From contig NZ_JHQR01000062.1 of the NCBI RefSeq assembly GCF_014843825.1, positions 1-61,416 on the forward strand: DNA of 61,416 nt. The letters run 5' to 3'. Below are positions 23,432 through 32,194 of the stretch, one piece after another. The position numbers and the translations under genes are program-made. How positions within the stretch are numbered: position 1 is the stretch's first letter; each line of letters begins with the position of its first letter. The notes under the pieces were generated by a model. That model made no database searches and was not told the DNA's origin. It saw nothing but the letters and a program-made list of their open reading frames with translations. The stretch comes from Mesorhizobium silamurunense (GTDB taxonomy: Bacteria; Pseudomonadota; Alphaproteobacteria; Rhizobiales; Rhizobiaceae).

Positions 23432-24685
23432 ATGTTGCGCAAACTGCTTATCGGAACGGCTCTTGCGACGAGCTTTGCGTTCTCGGCGCATGCCGCGGAC
23501 GTCAAGGAAGTGCAGATGCTGCATTGGTGGACGTCGGGCGGCGAAGCGGCCGCTCTGAACGTGCTGAAGCAGGATCTGGCCAAGGAAGGCTACGCCTGGA
23601 AGGACGTGCCGGTGGCCGGCGGCGGCGGCGACGCCGCCATGACCGCGCTGAAGGCGATGGTCGCGGCCGGCAACTATCCGACCGCCTCGCAGATGCTCGG
23701 CTACACCGTGCTCGACTATGCCGCCGCCGGCGTCATGGGCGACTTGACCGAGACCGCGAAGAAGGAAGGCTGGGACAAGTCGGTTCCGGCCGCCCTGCAG
23801 AAGTTCTCCGTCTATGACGGCAAGTGGGTCGCGGCTCCCGTCAACGTCCACTCCGTCAACTGGCTGTGGATCAACAAGGCGGTGATGGACAAGATCGGCG
23901 GCACCGAGCCGAAGACCTTCGACGACTTCATTGCCCTTCTCGACAAGGCCAAGGCCGCGGGCGTCATCCCGCTGGCGCTCGGCGGCCAGAACTGGCAGGA
24001 AGCCACCATGTTCGACTCCGTCGTGCTGTCGACCGGCGGGCCGGAGTTCTACAAGAAGGCGATGAACGACCTCGATGAGGAATCGCTCAAGTCCGACACG
24101 ATGAAGAAGTCGTTCGACAACCTTGCCAAGCTCGTCACCTATGTCGACCCGAACTTCTCGGGCCGCGACTGGAACCTCGCCACCGCCATGGTCATCAAGG
24201 GCGACGCGCTGGTTCAGGTCATGGGCGACTGGGCCAAGGGCGAGTTCCACGCCGCCAAGAAGGAGCCGGGCACGGACTTCCTGTGCTATCGCTTCCCCGG
24301 CACCGACGGCAGCGTGATCTACAACTCCGACATGTTCGGCATGTTCAACGTTCCGGACGACCGCAAGGCCGCCCAGGTCGCTCTGGCCACCGCCACTTTG
24401 TCGAAGAGCTTCCAGTCGGCCTTCAACGTTGTGAAGGGTTCGGTCCCGGCCCGCACCGACGTGCCTGACACCGACTTCGACGCTTGCGGCAAGAAGGGCA
24501 TCGCCGACCTGAAGAAGGCCAATGAAGGAGGCACGCTGTTCGGCTCGCTGGCCCAGGGCTATGGCGCGCCTCCGGCTGTTGCCAACGCTTACAAGGACGT
24601 CATCTCGAAGTTCGTCCACGGTCAGATCAAGACCTCGGACGAGGCCGTGACCGAGCTGGTCAAGGCGATCGACGACGCCAAGTAA
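23432..24685 (+). CDS. Sugar ABC transporter substrate-binding protein (CUT1)
   Basis: This 417-residue periplasmic solute-binding protein of family 1 starts with a clear signal peptide (residues 1-22, cleavage after SAHA). Features of the CUT1 carbohydrate class are [13 protein letters not shown] at the mature N-terminus, aromatic residues in the cleft ([16 protein letters not shown]) and a length near 400. It delivers a mono- or oligosaccharide-type ligand to the permeases encoded next. The start has GGGAGG upstream. A strong UUCG-loop hairpin follows the stop, which usually raises the level of the binding protein over the membrane subunits. Confidence 0.95.
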   Translation: MLRKLLIGTALATSFAFSAHAADVKEVQMLHWWTSGGEAAALNVLKQDLAKEGYAWKDVPVAGGGGDAAMTALKAMVAAGNYPTASQMLGYTVLDYAAAGVMGDLTETAKKEGWDKSVPAALQKFSVYDGKWVAAPVNVHSVNWLWINKAVMDKIGGTEPKTFDDFIALLDKAKAAGVIPLALGGQNWQEATMFDSVVLSTGGPEFYKKAMNDLDEESLKSDTMKKSFDNLAKLVTYVDPNFSGRDWNLATAMVIKGDALVQVMGDWAKGEFHAAKKEPGTDFLCYRFPGTDGSVIYNSDMFGMFNVPDDRKAAQVALATATLSKSFQSAFNVVKGSVPARTDVPDTDFDACGKKGIADLKKANEGGTLFGSLAQGYGAPPAVANAYKDVISKFVHGQIKTSDEAVTELVKAIDDAK

Positions 24686-24708
24686 GGCGTTTTGCCGTAA
24701 ACTCGAGT

Positions 24709-24730
24709 CTCCCCCGCTTCGGCGGGGGAG
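24709..24730 (+). other. UUCG-tetraloop hairpin after the binding-protein gene
   Basis: A perfect 9-bp stem CTCCCCCGC/GCGGGGGAG is closed by TTCG, an exceptionally stable tetraloop, 23 bases after the stop codon. No T-run follows. It probably blocks 3' exonucleases so that the binding-protein message outlives the downstream permease message, or acts as a partial terminator. Confidence 0.7.
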
Positions 24731-24813
24731 GTCTCCTGTCGAGACGATATCCGGGATTTGCCTGGCGTGTCCGCGCGCCGGCCGGTCACCGCTAACCGGT
24801 ACTGGATGAGCCA

Positions 24814-25773
24814 ATGAGCACAGTTGCCGAAACCACTGCGAAGCTGACACCGGAACACGACGCCCGCCCCAGCGCGTCCGTCCGCACGCGATTGCAGGAT
24901 CTGCTGCCGAAGATCGTTCTGGCGCCGAGCTTCGCGGCGACGATCGTCTTCGTCTATGGCTTCATCCTGTGGACGATCTATCTGTCATTCACCAACTCCA
25001 AGACCTTCCCGTCCTATGACATCACCGGCGCCCGCGCCTACCAGCGGCTATGGCGCTGGACCTTCGAGAGCGACCCGCCGTCGAGCTGGTACACCTCGAT
25101 CACCAACATGGGCATTTTCGGTTTCCTCTATATCCTGATCTGCCTGGCGCTCGGCCTGTTCCTCGCCATCCTGCTCGACCAGAAAATCCGCGGCGAAGGC
25201 GTGTTGCGGCCGGTCTACCTCTATCCGATGGCGCTTTCCTTCATCGTCACTGGCGTCGCCTGGAAATGGTTCCTCGATCCCGGCCTCGGCCTCGAGCAGA
25301 CGCTGCATCAATGGGGCTGGACGAGCTTCCATTTCGACTGGATCAAGAACAAGGATTTCGTCATCTACACTGTGGTGATCGCCGGCGTCTGGCAGGCTTC
25401 GGGATTCATCATGGCGATGTTCCTGGCCGGGCTTCGCGGCATCGACGGCGAGATCATGAAGGCGGCGCAGATCGACGGCGCCACAACCTTCCAGCTCTAC
25501 CGCCGCATTGTCATTCCGCTGCTGCGGCCGGTGTTCCTGTCGGCCTTCATCGTGCTCGCCCACCTCGCCATCAAGTCCTACGACCTTGTCGTGGCGCTGA
25601 CCAGCGGCGGCCCGGGCGGCTCGGCCTGGCTGCCGTCGAACTTCATGTATGAGTTCACCTTCAAGCGCAACGAGATGGCGGTCGGCTCCGCCAGCGCGGT
25701 GATCATGCTGATGACGCTGACCGCCATCATCGTGCCTTACCTCTATTCCGAGCTCAGGGAGAAGCCGCGATGA
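24814..25773 (+). CDS. Sugar ABC transporter permease (MalF-like)
   Basis: This 319-residue inner-membrane subunit has six hydrophobic segments. Its EAA loop is MKAAQIDGATTFQLYRRIVIPLL (near residues 215-237), where the ATPase docks. The hydrophilic N-terminus of about 30 residues precedes the first helix near residue 35. It pairs with the next permease, which overlaps it by four bases. With the upstream binding protein and downstream ATPase it completes a CUT1 importer. Confidence 0.94.
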   Translation: MSTVAETTAKLTPEHDARPSASVRTRLQDLLPKIVLAPSFAATIVFVYGFILWTIYLSFTNSKTFPSYDITGARAYQRLWRWTFESDPPSSWYTSITNMGIFGFLYILICLALGLFLAILLDQKIRGEGVLRPVYLYPMALSFIVTGVAWKWFLDPGLGLEQTLHQWGWTSFHFDWIKNKDFVIYTVVIAGVWQASGFIMAMFLAGLRGIDGEIMKAAQIDGATTFQLYRRIVIPLLRPVFLSAFIVLAHLAIKSYDLVVALTSGGPGGSAWLPSNFMYEFTFKRNEMAVGSASAVIMLMTLTAIIVPYLYSELREKPR

Positions 25774-26714
25774 GCGCGATCACCTCACCGGCCCGCCAGG
25801 CCTCGAGCGGCGTCAGCGCCAGGACGATCAACCGCATCGTCATCTATGGTCTGCTCGCGCTGTTCGCGCTGTTCTACCTGATGCCGCTCTTCGTCATGCT
25901 GGTCACCTCGTTCAAGACCATGGACGAGATCCAGAACGGCAACATGCTGGCGCTGCCGCAGTCGCCGACCATCGCGCCCTGGTTCAAGGCTTGGGGCGAA
26001 ACCTGCGTCGGCCTCACCTGCGCCGGCATCAAGGGCTACTTCTGGAACTCCATCAAGATGGTGGTTCCGGCGGTGCTGATCTCGACGCTGCTCGGCGCCC
26101 TCAACGGCTACGTGCTTACCAAATGGCGCTTCCGCGGCCACACGCTGGTCTTCGCGATGATGCTGTTCGCCTGCTTCATTCCGTTCCAGTCGGTGCTTTT
26201 GCCGATGGCGACGATCCTCGGCAGCATCGGCCGCTTCGGCGTCACCTTGCGGAACGCGACCGGGTTCAACTTCGGCCTCGGCAATTCGACGGTGAACCTG
26301 GTCTTCGTCCATGTCGTCTACGGCCTGGGCTTCACCACGCTGTTCTTCCGCAACTACTACGAGGCCTTCCCGACCGAGCTGGTGAAGGCGGCGCAGGTCG
26401 ATGGCGCCTCTTTCTTCCAGATATTCCGCCGCATCATGCTGCCGAACTCGATGCCGATCTTCGTCGTCACCGTCATCTACCAGTTCACCAATATCTGGAA
26501 CGACTTCCTGTTCGCCTCGGCCTATGCCGGCACCGGCGACGTGATGCCGATGACGGTGGCGCTGAACAATGTCGTCAACACCTCGACCGGCGTCGTCGAA
26601 TACAACGTCAACATGGCCGCGGCGATGATCGCCGCGCTCCCCACCTTGCTCGTCTATGTCGTCGCCGGCCGCTACTTCGTGCGCGGGCTGATGGCAGGCG
26701 CGGTCAAGGGCTGA
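25770..26714 (+). CDS. Sugar ABC transporter permease (MalG-like)
   Basis: This 314-residue inner-membrane permease has six predicted helices and an EAA loop at VKAAQVDGASFFQIFRRIMLPNS. The start ATG overlaps the preceding stop (ATGA), so the two permeases are made in equal amounts. The C-terminal RYFVRGLMAGAVKG is a common ending of MalG-type CUT1 permeases. It forms the heterodimeric channel with the gene before it. Confidence 0.94.
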   Translation: MSAITSPARQASSGVSARTINRIVIYGLLALFALFYLMPLFVMLVTSFKTMDEIQNGNMLALPQSPTIAPWFKAWGETCVGLTCAGIKGYFWNSIKMVVPAVLISTLLGALNGYVLTKWRFRGHTLVFAMMLFACFIPFQSVLLPMATILGSIGRFGVTLRNATGFNFGLGNSTVNLVFVHVVYGLGFTTLFFRNYYEAFPTELVKAAQVDGASFFQIFRRIMLPNSMPIFVVTVIYQFTNIWNDFLFASAYAGTGDVMPMTVALNNVVNTSTGVVEYNVNMAAAMIAALPTLLVYVVAGRYFVRGLMAGAVKG

Positions 26715-26736
26715 CCTCTTTCTTGAAGGAACGACC

Positions 26737-27852
26737 ATGGCTTTTCTGGAAATTGATGGGCTGAAGAAGCGTTTCGGGAATGTCGAGATCCTGAAGGGCA
26801 TCGATGTCGAGCTCGAAAAGGGCGGCTTCCTCGTTCTGGTTGGCCCGTCCGGCTGCGGCAAGTCCACGCTGCTCAACACCATCGCCGGCCTGGAGCAGAT
26901 CACCGAAGGCGAGATCCGCGTCGATGGCCGCGCGATCAACGATCTGCACCCGTCGAAGCGCGACATCGCCATGGTGTTCCAGAGCTACGCGCTCTATCCG
27001 AACATGACGGTCGCCGGAAACATCGCCTTCGGCATGGAGATGCGCGGCGTGCCGGTGGCGGAGCGGCAGAAGGCGATCGACAAAGTGGCCAAGATCCTGC
27101 AGATCGGCCACCTCCTGCAACGCAAGCCAAGCCAGCTTTCCGGCGGTCAGCGCCAACGCGTCGCCATGGGCCGGGCGCTGGTCCGCGACCCGAAGCTCTT
27201 CCTGTTCGACGAACCGCTCTCCAATCTCGACGCCAAGCTGCGCGTCGACATGCGCATCGAGATCAAGCGCCTGCATGCGACCACCGGCACCACGATCGTC
27301 TATGTCACGCACGACCAGATCGAGGCGATGACGCTGGCGACCAAGATCGCCGTGATGCGCGACGGCGAGGTGCAGCAGTTCGGCACGCCGGCCGAGATCT
27401 ACAACAACCCTACCAACGTCTTCGTCGCCGACTTCATGGGCTCGCCCGCGATGAACCTCATCCCGGCCAAGATCGGCGCCAATGGCAGCGGGCTTTCCGT
27501 CGTGCTCGATCGCGAGGCGCGCCAGCCGATCACGCTGTCGCTGCCCGGCGCGCCGGCAGGCCTTGCTGCCTTCAAGGACAAGGCGGTTATCTTCGGCGTG
27601 CGTCCCGAAGCGCTGACCGATCCGGAAGGTGCGGAGCGCAACGGGTCCGAGATCGCCACCGCCGACTGCCACATCGAAGTGGTCGAGCCGGCTGGATCGG
27701 ATACTTTCGCGGTCACCAACCTGGGCGGCAAGGGTGTGGTGGCGCGGCTGCGGGCGGACGCCAGGATTCAGCCCGGCACTAGCACGCCGCTGGCCTTCAA
27801 CCTGAGCAAGGCGGTGTTCTTCGACCCGGCGACCGAGAAGCGTATCCTCTAA
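26737..27852 (+). CDS. Sugar ABC transporter ATP-binding protein (MalK/UgpC type)
   Basis: This 371-residue ATPase has Walker A GPSGCGKST at residues 36-44, signature LSGGQRQ, Walker B LFLFDEPLSNLDAK and the switch His in VTHDQIEAM. The regulatory TOBE/MalK C-terminal domain begins near residue 240, and its ending AVFFDPATEKRIL is typical of UgpC/MalK proteins. The full length with the TOBE domain marks it as the cytoplasmic motor of the CUT1 system. It ends six bases before the next gene, so the enzymes that follow are in the same transcript. Confidence 0.95.
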   Translation: MAFLEIDGLKKRFGNVEILKGIDVELEKGGFLVLVGPSGCGKSTLLNTIAGLEQITEGEIRVDGRAINDLHPSKRDIAMVFQSYALYPNMTVAGNIAFGMEMRGVPVAERQKAIDKVAKILQIGHLLQRKPSQLSGGQRQRVAMGRALVRDPKLFLFDEPLSNLDAKLRVDMRIEIKRLHATTGTTIVYVTHDQIEAMTLATKIAVMRDGEVQQFGTPAEIYNNPTNVFVADFMGSPAMNLIPAKIGANGSGLSVVLDREARQPITLSLPGAPAGLAAFKDKAVIFGVRPEALTDPEGAERNGSEIATADCHIEVVEPAGSDTFAVTNLGGKGVVARLRADARIQPGTSTPLAFNLSKAVFFDPATEKRIL

Positions 27853-27857
27853 CGATT

Positions 27858-29375
27858 ATGACAAATCCGGATATCGTCATCATCGGCTCCGGCATTGGCG
27901 GCGCCACGATCGCCTCTGGCTTGGCCGGCAGCGGCGCCTCGATCTTGATCCTGGAGCGCGGTGAACCGCTACCCGCGACGCCGCATGCGCGCTCGACGCG
28001 ATCGATCTTCGTCGACGAGCACTACCGGCCGAAGGAGATGTGGCGCGAGGCCGGCGGCGCGGCCTTCAACCCGGGCAACTACTACTATGTCGGCGGCAAT
28101 TCCAAATTCTTCGGCGCGGTGCTGATCCGCTACCGCAAGGAGGACTTTTCCGAGCTCGAGCATTTCGGCGGTGTGTCACCCGCCTGGCCGTTTTCCTACG
28201 ACGAGTTCGAACCCTGGTATTCGAAGGCCGAGCAGCTTTTTCGCGTGCGCGGAACGCTCGGCGAGGATCCGACCGAGCCGTTCCACTCGATCCCCTACGC
28301 CTTCAAGCCGGTGCCCGACGAGCCCTCGATCGCGCGCGCCCGCGCCGAACTCAAAGGTCTTGGCCTGCATCCGGCCTCGCTGCCGCTCGGCGTCGACATC
28401 GAAGCCTGGCTGAAAGAGGGCAAGACGGGTTGGGATGCTTTCCCGAACACCGGCCAGGGTAAGATCGACGCCCAGACTGGACCGCTGACGGCGGCGCTTT
28501 TGGACAAGAACATCAAGCTCGAAACTGGCGCCCATGTCGACTGGCTCGAGGCATCGCCGGACGGCAACTCGATAGCCGCCGTCCACTACACCCAGAATGG
28601 CTCGCAAAAGACGTTGTCGCCGAAACTGGTCATCCTCTCGGCCGGCGCGGTCAACTCCGCCGTCATCCTGCTGCGCTCGCCGTCGCCCAATACCGGTACG
28701 AAAGGGGGCAAGGGCCTGGCCAACAGCTCCGACCAGGTCGGCCGCAATTTCATGAACCACAATTCGAGCGCGATGCTGGCAATCGACCCGCGCCGCCGCA
28801 ACGATGCCGTCTACCAGAAGACGCTGATGCTCAACGACTACTATCTGTCGGACGGCAAGGGCGGCAAACCGCTGGGCAATGTGCAGTTGCTCGGCAAGAT
28901 CGACGGCAACATGCTGCGGGCCAATGTCAAGCTGGCGCCGAAATTCGCGCTCGATTTCATGGCCGGCCACGCCGTCGACTGGTATCTGATGTGCGAGGAC
29001 CTGCCCGATCCCGAAAGCCGCATCATGGTCGACGGCAAGGAGATCGTCATGCAGTGGCAGCGCTCCAACATGCAGTCGCTAGAAGGCCTGACCAAGGTGA
29101 TGCGCGAGAATTTTCGTGCCTGCGGCTATCCGATCGTGCTGTCGCGCCCCTTCGACAAGCGCACGCCCTCGCACCAGTGCGGCACGGTGAAGATGGGCAA
29201 CGATCCGGCAACAGCGCCGCTCAATCCCTTCTGTCGTGCCTTCGACCACCGGAACCTGTTCGTCGTCGACGCCGGCTTCCTGCCGACCTCCGCCGCGGTC
29301 AATCCGGCGCTGTCGATCGCGGCGCAAGCGCTGCGGGTCGCTGATCACATCCGCAAGATGGACCTCGCCGCATGA
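27858..29375 (+). CDS. GMC-family FAD-dependent oxidoreductase (first copy)
   Basis: This 505-residue flavoprotein has an N-terminal FAD motif (IVIIGSGIGGATIASGL, GSGIGG). The active-site His and Asn are expected in TPSHQCGTVKMG and AAVNPALSIAAQ near the C-terminus. The family oxidises sugar, polyol or glycoside hydroxyls (gluconate, glucoside-3-, fructose dehydrogenases). No signal peptide or Tat motif is seen, so it is cytoplasmic unless carried by a partner. It is only distantly like the second GMC enzyme of this operon (30146-31774), so the two should have different substrates. It overlaps the SDR gene by four bases. Confidence 0.88.
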   Translation: MTNPDIVIIGSGIGGATIASGLAGSGASILILERGEPLPATPHARSTRSIFVDEHYRPKEMWREAGGAAFNPGNYYYVGGNSKFFGAVLIRYRKEDFSELEHFGGVSPAWPFSYDEFEPWYSKAEQLFRVRGTLGEDPTEPFHSIPYAFKPVPDEPSIARARAELKGLGLHPASLPLGVDIEAWLKEGKTGWDAFPNTGQGKIDAQTGPLTAALLDKNIKLETGAHVDWLEASPDGNSIAAVHYTQNGSQKTLSPKLVILSAGAVNSAVILLRSPSPNTGTKGGKGLANSSDQVGRNFMNHNSSAMLAIDPRRRNDAVYQKTLMLNDYYLSDGKGGKPLGNVQLLGKIDGNMLRANVKLAPKFALDFMAGHAVDWYLMCEDLPDPESRIMVDGKEIVMQWQRSNMQSLEGLTKVMRENFRACGYPIVLSRPFDKRTPSHQCGTVKMGNDPATAPLNPFCRAFDHRNLFVVDAGFLPTSAAVNPALSIAAQALRVADHIRKMDLAA

Positions 29376-30133
29376 GCCGCCCGGCAGCCATCGTCACCGG
29401 CGGCGCGCGCGGCATCGGCCTCGCCTGCGCCGAGGCGCTGGCCGATGCCGGCTTCGACATTCTTGTCGCCGACCTCGCGAACGACCCCACCAAACGGCTT
29501 ATAGAGAACATCACGACGCGTGGTGCAGCGTTCGCCTACCATCGCTGCGATATTGCCAAACTTTCCGATCACGCAACGCTTGTCGGTGCCGCCATGCGCG
29601 CCTTCGGGCGCATCGATTGCCTCGTCAACAACGCCGGCGTCGGCGCCGTCGTGCGCGGCGATCTTCTTGAGCTGAAGCCGGAGAACTTCGATCGCGCACT
29701 TGCGATCAATCTGCGCGGCACGATGTTCCTGACCCAGGCTGTCGCCAAGGCCATGCTTTCGGCGCCCGTCGCATCGGCCAGATCGATCATCACCATCACT
29801 TCGGTCAGCGCCGCCATGGCCTCGCCTGAGCGTGCCGACTACTGCATTTCGAAGGCCGGCCTTTCCATGTGGGTGAAGAACCTGGCGCTGCGGCTCGCGG
29901 CGGAAAACATCGGCGTGTTCGAGGTGCGGCCGGGCATCATCCGCACCGACATGACAGCGGGCGTTTCCGCCAAATATGACGCGCTTATCGATGGCGGCCT
30001 GGTGCCGGCCAAACGCTGGGGCGAAGCCGCCGATATCGGCGCGGTGGTGGCAGCGTTGGCTTCCGGCAAGTTCGGCTTCTCGACCGGGTCGGTCATCGAT
30101 GTCGACGGCGCGCTTTCCGTGCCTCGCTTGTAA
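29372..30133 (+). CDS. Short-chain dehydrogenase/reductase
   Basis: This 253-residue classical SDR has the cofactor motif TGGARGIG at residues 9-16, NNAG near residue 90, and a catalytic Ser in ITSVSAA with YCISK as the Tyr-x-x-x-Lys pair. It ends with a typical DGALS C-terminus. Asp at the end of the second strand (VADLAND) suggests NAD(H) rather than NADP(H). It lies between two GMC flavoenzymes and overlaps the first, so it probably acts on the carbonyl or hydroxyl product of one of them. The name 3-ketoacyl-ACP reductase, often given to such proteins, is not supported by context. Confidence 0.9.
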   Translation: MSRPAAIVTGGARGIGLACAEALADAGFDILVADLANDPTKRLIENITTRGAAFAYHRCDIAKLSDHATLVGAAMRAFGRIDCLVNNAGVGAVVRGDLLELKPENFDRALAINLRGTMFLTQAVAKAMLSAPVASARSIITITSVSAAMASPERADYCISKAGLSMWVKNLALRLAAENIGVFEVRPGIIRTDMTAGVSAKYDALIDGGLVPAKRWGEAADIGAVVAALASGKFGFSTGSVIDVDGALSVPRL

Positions 30134-30145
30134 GTGAGTGGAACA

Positions 30146-31774
30146 ATGGCTGACTACATCATCGTTGGCGCCGGTCCGGCCGGCTGCGTTCTTGCCAACC
30201 GGCTGAGCGAAGATCCTTCTCATTCGGTCCTTCTCCTGGAAGCCGGCGGCAAGGACTGGCATCCGCTGATCCACATGCCGGCGGGCTTCGCCAAGATGAC
30301 CAAGGGCATCGCCTCCTGGGGCTGGTCGACGGTGCCGCAGAAGAACATGAAGAACCGCGTCTTCTGGTACACGCAAGCCAAGGTGGTCGGCGGCGGCTCG
30401 TCGATCAACGCGCAGATCTACACGCGCGGCAACGCCCGCGACTACGATGCCTGGGAGAAGGAAGAGGGCCTCGCCGGCTGGGGTTATCGCGACGTGCTGC
30501 CCTATTTCAAGCGCGCCGAGAACAACCAGCGCTTCGCCAACGACTATCACGGCGACCAGGGGCCGCTCGGCGTCTCCAACCCGATCTCGCCGCTGCCGAT
30601 CTGCGAGGCCTATTTCCGTGCCGGCCAGGAGATGGGCATCCCGTTCAATCCGGATTTCAACGGCGCCAGCCAGGAGGGCGTCGGCTACTATCAGCTTACC
30701 CAGAAGGACGCGCGGCGCTCCTCTGCGTCGGTCGCCTATCTGAAACCGATCCGCGACCGCAAGAATTTGACGGTCAGGACCGACGTGCTGGTCACCCGCG
30801 TCGTCGTCGAGACGGGCCGCGCCGTAGGCGTCGAGATCGTCGACCGGCCGGGTGGCGAGAAGACGATCCTGCGCTCGAACCGCGAGGTGGTAGTCTCCTC
30901 CGGCGCCATCGGCTCGCCGAAGCTTCTGATGCAGTCCGGCATCGGCCCGGCCGACCACCTGAAGTCGGTCGGCGTGACGCCCGTCCACGACCTGCCCGGC
31001 GTCGGCTCGAACATGCAGGACCATCTCGACCTGTTCGTCATTTCCGAATGCACCGGCGACCACACCTATGACAACTACGGCAAGCTGCACCGCACCATGT
31101 GGGCCGGTCTGCAATATCTGCTTTTGAAGAAGGGCCCGGTCGCCTCCAGCCTGTTCGAGACCGGCGGCTTCTGGTACGCCGACCCGACCGCCGCCTCACC
31201 CGATATCCAGTTCCATCTTGGCCTCGGCTCCGGCATCGAGGCCGGCGTCGAGAAGCTGAAGAACCCCGGCGTGACGCTCAACTCCGCCTTCCTGCGCCCG
31301 CGCTCGCGCGGCACGGTGCGGCTGAAGAGCGCCGACCCGGCCGATCATCCGCTGATCGATCCGAACTACTGGTCCGATCCGTATGATCGCGACATGTCGA
31401 TCAAGGGGCTCAGGCTGGCGCGCGAGATCATGCGGCAGAAGGCGCTTCAGCCTTATGTGCTGCGCGAGGTGCTGCCCGGCCCTGCCCTGCAAAGCGACGC
31501 CGACCTCTTCGACTATGCCTGCCGCACCTCGAAGACCGACCACCACCCGGTCGGCACCTGCCGCATGGGCCATGACGCAATGAGCGTGGTGACGCCGGAC
31601 CTCAGGCTGCGCGGCATAGAAGGCCTGCGCGTCTGCGATGCGTCGGTGATGCCGCGTGTTCCCTCCTCCAATACCAATGCGCCGACAATCATGGTCGGCG
31701 AAAAAGGCGCCGACCTGATCCTCGGCCGCGAGCCATTGCCGCCGGCCGTTTTCAAAGGCAACCAGGCGGCTTGA
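30146..31774 (+). CDS. GMC-family FAD-dependent alcohol dehydrogenase (second copy, choline-dehydrogenase-like)
   Basis: This 542-residue flavoenzyme has FAD motif GAGPAG at residues 8-13, the GMC signature around VVGGGSSINAQIYTRGN, a catalytic His in TDHHPVGTCRMG and an Asn in SSNTNAPTIMVGEKGADLI. It resembles choline/alcohol dehydrogenases (BetA/AlkJ type), which feed electrons to the respiratory chain. ATG 30146 gives the standard MADYIIVGAG start. An in-frame GTG at 30134 touches the previous stop and would add four residues. It is cotranscribed with the SDR and the Dabb protein. The substrate is unknown. Confidence 0.9.
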   Translation: MADYIIVGAGPAGCVLANRLSEDPSHSVLLLEAGGKDWHPLIHMPAGFAKMTKGIASWGWSTVPQKNMKNRVFWYTQAKVVGGGSSINAQIYTRGNARDYDAWEKEEGLAGWGYRDVLPYFKRAENNQRFANDYHGDQGPLGVSNPISPLPICEAYFRAGQEMGIPFNPDFNGASQEGVGYYQLTQKDARRSSASVAYLKPIRDRKNLTVRTDVLVTRVVVETGRAVGVEIVDRPGGEKTILRSNREVVVSSGAIGSPKLLMQSGIGPADHLKSVGVTPVHDLPGVGSNMQDHLDLFVISECTGDHTYDNYGKLHRTMWAGLQYLLLKKGPVASSLFETGGFWYADPTAASPDIQFHLGLGSGIEAGVEKLKNPGVTLNSAFLRPRSRGTVRLKSADPADHPLIDPNYWSDPYDRDMSIKGLRLAREIMRQKALQPYVLREVLPGPALQSDADLFDYACRTSKTDHHPVGTCRMGHDAMSVVTPDLRLRGIEGLRVCDASVMPRVPSSNTNAPTIMVGEKGADLILGREPLPPAVFKGNQAA

Positions 31775-31784
31775 GGGAACATCG

Positions 31785-32102
31785 ATGATCAGGCACTGCG
31801 TCTTCGTCCGCTTCCGCGACGATGTCTCCACCTCCGAGCGCGCGGCGATCCACGCCGACCTCGAGGCGCTGCGCTCCGTCATCGACGGCATGGGCAAGGT
31901 TCATTTCAGCGCCAATGTCAGCCCCGAGCCCTTCGCGCGCGGCCTCACGCATGGCTTCACCATCGACTTCCGCGATGCCGGCGCCCGCGACGCCTATCTA
32001 ACGCATGAAGCCCATCAGCGCGCCGGCGCTCGCCTGGTTGCCGCGCTCGAAGGCGGCACCGACGGGCTGATGGTGTTCGACCTCGAATTTACGGAAATGT
32101 GA
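31785..32102 (+). CDS. Dabb (stress-responsive alpha/beta barrel) domain protein
   Basis: This 105-residue protein consists of one Dabb domain (MIRHCVFVRFRDDV at the start, THGFTIDFRDAGARDAYLTHEAHQ in the middle). Dabb dimers are ferredoxin-like barrels. Some are enzymes (olivetolic acid cyclase), and many sit in sugar-catabolic operons without an assigned role. The conserved His residues of the pocket (His4 and those in the second half) are present. It lies ten bases after the GMC gene, so its role is probably tied to that pathway, perhaps as an isomerase or cyclase (inference). Confidence 0.85.
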   Translation: MIRHCVFVRFRDDVSTSERAAIHADLEALRSVIDGMGKVHFSANVSPEPFARGLTHGFTIDFRDAGARDAYLTHEAHQRAGARLVAALEGGTDGLMVFDLEFTEM

Positions 32103-32194
32103 CCGCCGGTTCACCGAAAACCGGCAAACCAGCCGTTCTCTTTTGCGCGCCGTGGAACATATCGCCCCCGGGGGATGCAAAGGAGAGAAACGCC

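Noticed and set aside
22457..24850. Minus-strand open frame of 797 codons
   Set aside because: It runs antisense through the aldehyde dehydrogenase and binding-protein genes and shows no motif.
27858..31774. Treating the two GMC genes as a recent tandem duplication
   Set aside because: They differ in length, FAD-motif sequence and active-site surroundings, and are separated by an SDR gene.
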